From assembly GCA_050999155.1 (NCBI GenBank), contig JBPCPM010000145.1:1-7405 (forward strand): DNA of 7,405 nucleotides, read 5' to 3'. A program made the position numbers and the translations under genes. A model generated the notes under the pieces. That model did not search any database. It had not been told where the DNA came from and saw only the letters and a program-made list of their open reading frames with translations. Shown piece after piece: positions 1-6,202 of this stretch (position 1 is its first letter; the number at the start of each line of letters is the position of its first letter). This DNA comes from JBPCPM01 sp050999155 (GTDB lineage Bacteria; Actinomycetota; Thermoleophilia; Solirubrobacterales; 70-9).

Positions 1-834
1 TCGCGACCGGCCAAGGCGCGCTCGCTCGCCTCTCGCACCACGACGCTGATGCGCCGCGCCCGGGCCCGCAAGTACGACCTCGCCATCGCCCACGGGTCCG
101 TCGACCTTGCGCTCGTCGCGGCAACGCTGCGGATCCCCGCCGCCACGATGTTCGACTACGAGTACGCAACGCTCCAGCACCACGTCGGCTGCCGGGCGGC
201 CAGGCGGGTGCTCACGCCCGACGCCATCCCCGAGTCGCGGCTGGCCGGCTTCGGGGCCAAGGGCGAGCGGCTCGCCCAGTACCCGGGCCTCAAGGAGGAG
301 TACTACCTCGCGGACTTCGAGCCCGACCGTGACAACCTTGCGGTCCTGGACCTCGATCCGGACCGCCTGCTGGTTGTCGTCCGCCCGCCGCCGGCCGCCT
401 CCATGTACCACCACGCCAACCCGTTGTACGGGGAGCTGCTCACGCACCTCGCCGGCCGTGACGACGCGCACGCCGTGGTGCTGCCGCGCACCGAGCAGCA
501 ACGAGCCGAGGCCCTGGCGCTCGACGGCGACGGGCTGCGGGTCCCCGGGCAGGCCGTCGACGGGCAGACGCTGGTGGCCGAGGCCGACCTCGTGGTCAGC
601 GCGGGGGGGACCATGAACCGCGAGGCCGTCGCCTTGGGCACACCGGTCTACACGACCTTCTCGGGGAAGCTGGGCGCCGTGGACGAGCAGCTCATCGCCG
701 CCGGCCGCCTGCGGCCGTTGCGCTCACTTGCCGACCTCGATCTGCGCAAGGCCGACGCCGGCGCAGGGGGAGGCGGACGCGTTCGCCGCGATCCGGCAGA
801 ACTGCTGGACCGCATGCTCGGCGCCCTGGATTAG
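1..834 (+). CDS. DUF354-family GT-B-like protein, 5' partial
   Basis: The reading frame is open from base 1 to the TAG at 832-834, giving 277 visible codons. The ATG at 49 is probably internal, because the frame is open upstream of it and the family is usually about 340-350 residues, so roughly the first 70-90 residues lie outside the window. The visible part resembles DUF354 proteins, which have a UDP-GlcNAc 2-epimerase/GT-B-like fold. Supporting stretches are AHGSVDLA, MFDYEYATLQH, the PDAIP segment, YPGLKEEYYLADFEPD, and a C-terminal AGGTMNREAVALGTP motif. The last is typical of the nucleotide-sugar-binding half of GT-B folds. No signal peptide or membrane segment is seen in this part, so it is probably cytoplasmic or peripheral. 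The next genes encode an O-antigen ligase-like protein and a WecA-type transferase, which suggests a role in surface glycan synthesis. The exact reaction is unknown for this family and I do not assign one. The family call is fairly secure; the function is inference. Confidence 0.82.
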   Translation, partial: SRPAKARSLASRTTTLMRRARARKYDLAIAHGSVDLALVAATLRIPAATMFDYEYATLQHHVGCRAARRVLTPDAIPESRLAGFGAKGERLAQYPGLKEEYYLADFEPDRDNLAVLDLDPDRLLVVVRPPPAASMYHHANPLYGELLTHLAGRDDAHAVVLPRTEQQRAEALALDGDGLRVPGQAVDGQTLVAEADLVVSAGGTMNREAVALGTPVYTTFSGKLGAVDEQLIAAGRLRPLRSLADLDLRKADAGAGGGGRVRRDPAELLDRMLGALD

Positions 835-945
835 CCGGATTCTTGGCCTTCGCGGGATCTTCACCCCGCAGGAGAGCGCCCGGCGGCAGGGCATATCCGG
901 CGTTCGTGCAACTGTTTCGTCGGTGATCCCGGGCTGCGCGGCACG

Positions 946-2241
946 ATGACCTCGAACCTGACCGGGACCGTGCGTGGTGCCCTGGGCCGCGCCGCGGCCG
1001 AGCTGCCGCTTGCCGTTGTCGCCCTCGTTCTCATCGGGACGGGCGCCGAGATCATGCCGCCCGACGCCTTGCTTGGGGTGGGCGAGGTCCAGCTCACCCT
1101 TCAACGGCTCCTGATCGTCGCCGGCTTCATCGCGCTGGTCGCGGTGCACCGCCCGTCGCCGCGGCTCTTGCACACGGGGCTGACCATCCCGCTGATCCTG
1201 CTGCTCGGAGCCGGGCTCGTCGCCACCTTGAAATGGGGCGGTGAGCCCCGGTACCGGTTCCTCGTCGAGGCGGTGGCACTGCTGGTGCTGACAGTCGGAG
1301 TCGCCCGGACCCGCCGTGACGCGCGCGTCTCGCTGACGATCGTGGCGGTTGCGGCGCTGGCCCTCTCGGCGCTCACGGGCCTGGCCCAGGTCGCTCAGCA
1401 CGAGGCGACCGGCTTCTACCGGGACGGCTGCCTGCCCGTGGCCGCCGCGCCGCCGGAGATCCCCGGGGGCACCCTCACCCGGGCCACCGGCACCTTCGCC
1501 AACCCCAACCTGCTGGCTGGCCACCTGCTGCTGCTGGCCCCTCTGGCTGCCCTGGTTGCCGCAACCGCCCCACGCCGAGGGCGGCTTGTCCTCTGGATCG
1601 TCGCCTCGCTCGGCTACGTCGGCCTCGCCCTCACGCTGTCGCGGGCAGCCGTCGCGCTGGCCATCGCCAGCATCGCGATCGTGGCTCTCACCGGAGCGGT
1701 CCGGCGGCGCGGTCTGCTCGCCGCCGGAGGTGTCGGCCTCGCGCTGCTCGCCGGCGGCCTGCTCGGCACCTGCGGGGCCGACACGGCCTCGGGCAGCTTC
1801 GGGCGTGTCGACACCTGGGAAGCCTCGGTCGATCTCGTCCTCGACAACCCGCTCACCGGCGTGGGCCTTGGGCGAACGGCCGACGTGCTGCGCTCCCAGA
1901 ACCCCGACTCGACCTTCCAGCACGCCCACAACCTGTGGCTCACGTGGTGGGTGGACGCGGGGACCGTCGCGCTGCTCGCCTGGCTTGCCATCACCGCGGT
2001 GCTGCTGTGGGCGGCGTGGAAGGGCGTCCGGGCCGGGGACCAGCTCTCCCGGGCGCTGCTGGTGTCGCTCGTGACCTTCTTTGCCTTCAGCCTGCTCGAC
2101 CACCCCGCGAACGTCGACCGCGTGGCCCTGGCATTCTGGGTCGTCGCCGGGCTGACCGTCGCCGGCGTGCCGCGCGCCGCCGACCCGCCCGCCGACGATG
2201 GCGAGGGACCGGAGCAGCGGCTCGGCGCCGCCCATGCCTGA
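946..2241 (+). CDS. O-antigen ligase / Wzy-type polysaccharide polymerase membrane protein
   Basis: A 431-residue, strongly hydrophobic protein with about ten or more membrane segments, matching the O-antigen ligase/Wzy_C family (WaaL, Wzy and PglL-like proteins) in size and layout. Family-like features are GTFANPNLLAGHL at residues 182-194, the TLSRAA segment near 230-235, and the FGRVDTW...DNPLTGVGLG stretch near 285-309, which opens the large extracytoplasmic loop. HAHNLWL at 326-332 matches the conserved loop His region, with H328 the best candidate for the functional histidine. Known members transfer or polymerise undecaprenyl-diphosphate-linked glycans on the outer face of the membrane. 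Whether this one is a ligase or a polymerase cannot be told from sequence alone. No strong Shine-Dalgarno precedes the ATG, but no better in-frame start is seen. It follows the DUF354 gene by 111 bases and overlaps the next gene by 8 bases, suggesting translational coupling. The acidic C-terminal tail (about residues 411-431) is not part of the membrane core. Confidence 0.85.
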   Translation: MTSNLTGTVRGALGRAAAELPLAVVALVLIGTGAEIMPPDALLGVGEVQLTLQRLLIVAGFIALVAVHRPSPRLLHTGLTIPLILLLGAGLVATLKWGGEPRYRFLVEAVALLVLTVGVARTRRDARVSLTIVAVAALALSALTGLAQVAQHEATGFYRDGCLPVAAAPPEIPGGTLTRATGTFANPNLLAGHLLLLAPLAALVAATAPRRGRLVLWIVASLGYVGLALTLSRAAVALAIASIAIVALTGAVRRRGLLAAGGVGLALLAGGLLGTCGADTASGSFGRVDTWEASVDLVLDNPLTGVGLGRTADVLRSQNPDSTFQHAHNLWLTWWVDAGTVALLAWLAITAVLLWAAWKGVRAGDQLSRALLVSLVTFFAFSLLDHPANVDRVALAFWVVAGLTVAGVPRAADPPADDGEGPEQRLGAAHA

Positions 2242-3466
2242 CACCCTCAACGCCCTCTTCGCCTTTCTCGTCGCCGCCCTGCTGACGGTGGTGCTCGTGC
2301 CTCCGGTCGCGAAGCTCGCCGGACGGATCGGCGCCATCGACCACCCGCGCGAACGCGGCCTCCACGACACGCCGACACCGCGGCTCGGGGGCCTGGCGAT
2401 GCTCGCCGGTTTCATGGTTGCCGCGCTGCTGTTCCTGCCGGTGGGCGCGGAAACCGCGGGCATCGTGCTCGGTGCGCTGGCCATCGCGGCCGTCGGGTTT
2501 CTCGACGACACCCTCGAGCTGGGGCCCGGCGTCAAGCTCGCCGGGCAGCTCGCCGCCGCCACGATCCCCGTGCTCGGCGGGGTCCGCGTCGACGTCGCGA
2601 CCCTTCCGTTCCTCGGCAGCATCGATTTCGGCTGGATCGCCTACCCGGCAACGGTCATCGGCATCGTCGCCGTGATCAACGTGGTCAACTTCATCGACGG
2701 GGTCGACGGCCTCGCCGCCGGCGTTGGCACGATCGCGGCGCTGAGCTTCGTCGTCATCGCGCTCTCGCTCGATCGCACCGAGGCGGGCGTGCTGGCCGCC
2801 GCGACCGGCGGGGCGGCGCTGGGATTCCTGCGGCACGGTTTCCCCCCGGCGTCGAGCTTCATGGGCGATACGGGCTCGCACCTGCTCGGGTTCCTGCTGG
2901 CCATGGTCGCCGTGCAGGGCGCCTTGAAGACCAACGCCGTGGTCGCCCTCGTGTTGCCCCTGCTCGTGCTCGCCGTCCCGATCCTGGATTCGACCTTCGT
3001 CATCGCCAAGCGCATGAAATACCGCCGGCCCATCTACGGCGCCGACAGCTGGCACTTCCACCACCGGATGGCGAACATCGGTTTCTCGCCCCGCCGGACG
3101 CTCGCCTACCTCTACGGATGGACGCTGTCGCTTGCGCTGGTGGCCATCGCGCTGCGGTTCGTCCCCTACAGCGACGATCGCGGCAACTTCGATCCGGGGT
3201 GGACGGCGGTGATGGTGTCGCTCGGGATCGGGGCGCTGGCCGCCAGCGTCTACGTCGTCGTCGTCTTGGAGATCCTCAAGCTCCGCCGCCTGCGCGGGCG
3301 CCAGCTCGGGCGGATGGGCCGGGGTCGAGGCGCCGCCGTGGACGAAACGGCAATTGACGAGGGGGTGGCCCGGGAGCTCGAAACCGGCCAGTTCGCCACG
3401 ATCGACCCGGACTCCGGCGAATTGCGCGCCCTCCCCGCCGACGAACCGCTGCGCCGCGAGCGATAA
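2234..3466 (+). CDS. wecA: WecA/TagO-type undecaprenyl-phosphate GlcNAc-1-phosphate transferase
   Basis: A 410-residue polytopic enzyme of the MraY/WecA/TagO family, which moves a sugar-1-phosphate (usually GlcNAc-1-P from UDP-GlcNAc) onto undecaprenyl phosphate at the inner face of the membrane. Family motifs are in order: DHPRERGLHDTPTPRLGG at residues 36-53, the Asp pair D91-D92 in GFLDD, N149/N152/D155/D158 in NVVNFIDGVDGLA, GDTGS at 211-215, and HFHHRM at 274-279. The last follows the HxHHR pattern of WecA/TagO rather than the HHHFE pattern of MraY, so peptidoglycan MraY is unlikely. The sugar specificity is inferred. I chose the ATG at 2234 because it puts the first membrane helix right after the start, as in relatives. 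An in-frame ATG at 2198 would add 12 residues, GSAPP-like and without family character. The start overlaps the stop of the upstream ligase gene. A charged cytoplasmic tail of about 60 residues (from about 350) follows the last helix and is longer than a minimal family member needs. Confidence 0.9.
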   Translation: MPDTLNALFAFLVAALLTVVLVPPVAKLAGRIGAIDHPRERGLHDTPTPRLGGLAMLAGFMVAALLFLPVGAETAGIVLGALAIAAVGFLDDTLELGPGVKLAGQLAAATIPVLGGVRVDVATLPFLGSIDFGWIAYPATVIGIVAVINVVNFIDGVDGLAAGVGTIAALSFVVIALSLDRTEAGVLAAATGGAALGFLRHGFPPASSFMGDTGSHLLGFLLAMVAVQGALKTNAVVALVLPLLVLAVPILDSTFVIAKRMKYRRPIYGADSWHFHHRMANIGFSPRRTLAYLYGWTLSLALVAIALRFVPYSDDRGNFDPGWTAVMVSLGIGALAASVYVVVVLEILKLRRLRGRQLGRMGRGRGAAVDETAIDEGVARELETGQFATIDPDSGELRALPADEPLRRER

Positions 3467-3517
3467 GGGTCCCAAGAGAGGCTCAAGCCCGGGGGTAAGC
3501 GCGCCGATGCATCCCCG

Positions 3518-5674
3518 GTGGCCGAACCGACGGCATCACACGAGCTGCCCACGCGGCTGACGCTGCGCCTCTACCAAGCGGCGGTGGCGACCCTGATCGC
3601 ATTCACCGTGGTGCGCGAGGTCGGCGGCGCGTCGCCGACGGCACCGATCCTGGGTGTCGCCGCCGTCCTGGGCGCTGTCGCGTTGTGCCTGTGGGCCGCG
3701 GTGCGCCTCGGCGAGGACCGCCTGGCCTGGGGCCTGATTGCGGCTGGTCTCGCGCTCGCGGGTGCGGGCGCAGTGATCTGGCCCGACCCCGACACCACGA
3801 GCTTCGGCCCTGGAATCGCCGTGGAGCTGACCCATGCGCCGCTGGTCGCGCTCGGCCTGTTCGCCTTCTTGCGGGGGCGGATTCCCGCCACGTCGATGCG
3901 GCTGTGGCTCGACGGGCTGATCGCCCTGCTGGCGGTCGTCGCCCTGGCCGGCGCGCTACTCGGCTCCTCTCTGGCCCAGACCGCCTCCGAGGGCGCGGGG
4001 GCCAGCCTCGCGATCACCCTGCTGTTCCTGCTCGGCCACCTGTCGATCGTGGCGCTCGTCATCGCCGGGTTCGCGCTGGCCGGTTGGCGACCCGGCAGGT
4101 CCTGGACCCTGCTGGGCCTCGGCCTGGTCGCCATGGCCGGTGCCGACGCCTTCGGGTTGATGGGCTCCGTGTTCGCCGCGGTCGAGGGAACGTCGGTCGA
4201 GCGGGCCGTGTCGCTCGCCGGGCTGGCGCTGATCGCATCGGCGACGTCGTGCGCCCCGACGCTCGGGTCGGGCATGAGGCAGATCGTCGACCGGCGGCTG
4301 CTGATCAGCCCCGCCGTGTTCGCGTTCGTCGGCATCGGGCTGCTGGTCGTCAACGACTCCCATCCGATCCCCGACCTTGCCGTCGCCCTGGCCGCCGCCA
4401 CCCTGGTCGCCGTGGTGGCGCGCATGGCCACGGCGTTCCACGCCCACCTGAGCATGCTCGAGGCGACGACGCTCCAGGCCGAGACCGACACGCTGACCGG
4501 CATGCCCAACCGCCGCCGGCTGCTGGCCGACCTCGAGCCCGTCGTCGACCCGGCGGCGGACCCGCACCTGCTCGTCCTGCTGGACCTCGACGGCTTCAAG
4601 GCCTACAACGACGCCTACGGTCACGCGGCCGGCGACGAGCTGCTGCGGCGGCTCGGCCGGCGCCTGGAACGCCGGGTGGCCGACCGCGGCCACGCCTATC
4701 GGCTCGGAGGTGACGAGTTTTGCGTGCTCGTGCGCACGGGCTCCGAGGAGGCGGCTCCAACGCTCATCGACGCCGCCGAGGCACTCAGCGAGACGGGTAC
4801 CGGGTTCGACGTGAGCGCCAGCTACGGGGTCTGCGTCCTGCCTGCCGAAGCGGACGACCCCTCGGAGGCGATGAAGACCGCCGACCGGCGGATGTACGCC
4901 GAGAAGGGCTCACGGCCCGGGTCCGCCGCCCAGCAGGCCCGCGACGTGCTGATCCGAGCGATGCTCGAACGCGCCCCCGGCATCCACTCCGACCGCAAGG
5001 CCGTCGCCCGGCTGGCCACGCTGGTCGCGGCGAAGATGCGCCTCGAGCCGGACGAGGTCGACACGATCTCCCGGGCGGCCGAGCTGCACGACCTCGGAAA
5101 GCTCGCGATCCCGGACCGCATCCTCGAGAAGCCCGGCCAGCTGACCGACCAGGAGTGGGCGCTGCTGCACAAGCACCCGATCGTCGGCGAGCGGATCCTC
5201 TCCGTTGCCCCGGCGATGGTCGGCGTGGCCCGGCTCGTGCGCGCGGTCAACGAACGGTGGGACGGCGGGGGATACCCGGACGGCGTCTCGGGCGAGGACA
5301 TCCCCCTCGGCGCGCGGATCGTCGCTGCGTGCGACGCCTTCTGCGCCATGACCTCCGAGCGGCCCTACCGGCGCGCCATGAGCATCGAGCAGGCCAGCGC
5401 CGAGCTCGAGCGCCAGGCCGGAATCGACTACGACCCCCGCATCGTCGATGTCGTCCGCGAGACGATCGAGGGAGCCGAAGACCTCGACAGCGCGCTGGTC
5501 GGCGACTCCGCCACGATCCCGCCGGCCGTCGTCGAACGGCTCCGGGCGGTCCTGGGCAGCGCCGGGCCGGCCGTCCAACGCGTGGGCTCCGCCGGGCACG
5601 ACGGCGACGCCGAGGGGCCGGACGCTCCCGTGCGCACGCGCGAGACACTCGCGCCCGCGTCACCGACTCGCTGA
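3518..5674 (+). CDS. Membrane-bound GGDEF / HD-GYP cyclic-di-GMP signalling protein
   Basis: A 718-residue protein joining a membrane sensor region to two cyclic-di-GMP domains. Residues about 18-307 hold roughly ten hydrophobic segments. A GGDEF domain follows at about 322-465: TDTLTGMPNRRR at its start, the LDLDGFKAYNDAYGH metal/substrate segment at 355-369, and an intact GGDEF at 397-401, so diguanylate cyclase activity is plausible. The usual RxxD inhibitory site five residues before GGDEF is not seen. An HD-GYP domain occupies about 475-650, with H490, HDLGK at 524-528, H553, GYP at 585-587 and D606. The HHE part of its motif reads VNE at 577-579, so two usual metal-binding histidines are missing and phosphodiesterase activity is in doubt. 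The GTG at 3518 is the only plausible start after the previous stop, and its Shine-Dalgarno is weak. The last 65 residues look disordered. It sits between polysaccharide genes and the atp operon; a link to either is not shown. Confidence 0.9.
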   Translation: MAEPTASHELPTRLTLRLYQAAVATLIAFTVVREVGGASPTAPILGVAAVLGAVALCLWAAVRLGEDRLAWGLIAAGLALAGAGAVIWPDPDTTSFGPGIAVELTHAPLVALGLFAFLRGRIPATSMRLWLDGLIALLAVVALAGALLGSSLAQTASEGAGASLAITLLFLLGHLSIVALVIAGFALAGWRPGRSWTLLGLGLVAMAGADAFGLMGSVFAAVEGTSVERAVSLAGLALIASATSCAPTLGSGMRQIVDRRLLISPAVFAFVGIGLLVVNDSHPIPDLAVALAAATLVAVVARMATAFHAHLSMLEATTLQAETDTLTGMPNRRRLLADLEPVVDPAADPHLLVLLDLDGFKAYNDAYGHAAGDELLRRLGRRLERRVADRGHAYRLGGDEFCVLVRTGSEEAAPTLIDAAEALSETGTGFDVSASYGVCVLPAEADDPSEAMKTADRRMYAEKGSRPGSAAQQARDVLIRAMLERAPGIHSDRKAVARLATLVAAKMRLEPDEVDTISRAAELHDLGKLAIPDRILEKPGQLTDQEWALLHKHPIVGERILSVAPAMVGVARLVRAVNERWDGGGYPDGVSGEDIPLGARIVAACDAFCAMTSERPYRRAMSIEQASAELERQAGIDYDPRIVDVVRETIEGAEDLDSALVGDSATIPPAVVERLRAVLGSAGPAVQRVGSAGHDGDAEGPDAPVRTRETLAPASPTR

Positions 5675-5708
5675 GCCGGATCGACGCATAGGCCCTGCGG
5701 GATTGGGA

Positions 5709-5714
5709 TATGAT
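5709..5714 (+). promoter_or_regulatory. Candidate -10 element of the atp operon promoter
   Basis: TATGAT differs at one position from the TATAAT consensus and stands out in a very GC-rich gap between the GGDEF/HD-GYP stop (5674) and the atp genes. No convincing -35 hexamer lies 16-18 bases upstream; TCGACG at 5681-5686 is TTGACA-like but 22 bases away. A transcript would start near 5720-5722, right at the hairpin described next. This is inference from position and one hexamer. Confidence 0.35.
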
Positions 5715-5721
5715 CGCTGCG

Positions 5722-5754
5722 CGGGACGACGCTACGGATCAGCGTCGCAGCCCG
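5722..5754 (+). other. Strong stem-loop between the GGDEF/HD-GYP gene and the atp genes
   Basis: A perfect 7-base-pair stem (CGACGCT at 5727-5733 with AGCGTCG at 5741-5747) closes a 7-base loop. An outer CGGG/CCCG pairing (5722-5725 with 5751-5754) extends it across a small internal loop (A against CAG). The bases after it (TTCATTCG) are only mildly T-rich. It could end the upstream transcript or form a 5' leader structure of the atp mRNA. The pairing is seen directly; the role is not decided by sequence. Confidence 0.5.
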
Positions 5755-5794
5755 TTCATTCGATGCCTCGTTTCTCCCGAACCTCGCGCCCCAC

Positions 5795-6202
5795 GTGGCC
5801 GTGTCTGCCACCGCGCTGACCCCACCGATCATGCCGGCCGCGCGGCACCTCGACCTCGTCGTCCTCGCCCTCGCGTTGCCGGTCTTCGTGCTCGCGGAGC
5901 TGCCGATCGTGGGGTACGTCGTGGCCGCCGTGGTCTGGCTCGTCCAGAAGGCGATGCAGATGTTCTTCTCCAAGCGGGCCCGGGAGGCAACCGACTACCG
6001 ATGGGTCATGGGCTACGAGACCGGGGGCGCCATGGCCCGAGGCTGGATGGCCGCGATCGCGATCCTCATCGCCGGCATCGTGGGAGGAGACGACGTCGGA
6101 CTGGCCGCAGTCGTCATGATCGTGATCCTGTTCACGGTGTACTTCACCGGCAAGGTCATCCAGCGAGTCTTCGAGCGCACATCCGAGGTAGCACCGAAAT
6201 GA
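5795..6202 (+). CDS. Small four-helix membrane protein in the AtpI position
   Basis: A 135-residue protein with four hydrophobic segments at about residues 20-34, 37-53, 83-97 and 101-119, arranged as two hairpins around a charged loop (FSKRAREATDYRW, 58-70) and ending in a basic/polar tail. Its size, topology and place directly before atpB match AtpI/UncI-type proteins, which help assemble the c-ring or handle Mg2+ in other bacteria. I see no clear AtpI sequence motif, so the assignment rests on context and topology, and I leave the symbol empty. The start is uncertain: GTG at 5795 and GTG at 5801 lack a Shine-Dalgarno, and so does the in-frame ATG at 5831, which would give 123 residues and still keep all four helices. 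Its TGA overlaps the atpB ATG in an ATGA, which argues that it is a real gene co-translated with atpB. Confidence 0.72.
   Translation: MAVSATALTPPIMPAARHLDLVVLALALPVFVLAELPIVGYVVAAVVWLVQKAMQMFFSKRAREATDYRWVMGYETGGAMARGWMAAIAILIAGIVGGDDVGLAAVVMIVILFTVYFTGKVIQRVFERTSEVAPK
6185..6188 (+). promoter_or_regulatory. Ribosome binding site of atpB
   Basis: GAGG lies 10 bases before the ATG at 6199, inside the end of the preceding gene. It supports 6199 as the atpB start rather than the in-frame ATG far upstream at 5710, whose extra codons overlap the AtpI-position gene and look non-coding (Arg- and His-rich). Confidence 0.6.

Noticed and set aside
603..609. Run of seven G in the DUF354 gene as a possible phase-variation tract
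   Set aside because: It encodes the conserved AGG of the family motif and is short for slippage switching; such runs are expected at this GC content.
852..869. Short hairpin (GCGGG/CCCGC, 8-base loop) after the DUF354 gene
   Set aside because: Only five pairs and no T-run follows, so it is not a convincing terminator in DNA this GC-rich.
832..948. Possible fusion or stop-codon readthrough between the DUF354 and ligase genes, which share a frame with only the TAG at 832-834 between them
   Set aside because: The 37 codons between look non-coding and both proteins end and begin at family-typical points. The same holds for the TAA at 3464 before the GGDEF/HD-GYP gene.
724..2622. 632-codon open frame on the - strand
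   Set aside because: It lies opposite the O-antigen ligase and WecA genes, is rich in Gly, Arg, Glu and Gln, and has no domain character. It is a GC-bias shadow.
2087..3475. 462-codon open frame on the - strand
   Set aside because: It is antisense to the wecA-type gene with low-complexity His/Asp/Arg/Gly composition, and the + strand protein has every family motif.
4720..5691. 323-codon + strand open frame inside the GGDEF/HD-GYP gene
   Set aside because: It is Arg/Gly/Ala-rich and out of frame with the well-supported signalling protein.
5710..6198. In-frame extension of atpB upstream to an ATG at 5710
   Set aside because: The extra 163 residues are Arg/His/Gly-rich, overlap the AtpI-position gene in another frame, and are unlike any AtpB; the ATG at 6199 has a Shine-Dalgarno.
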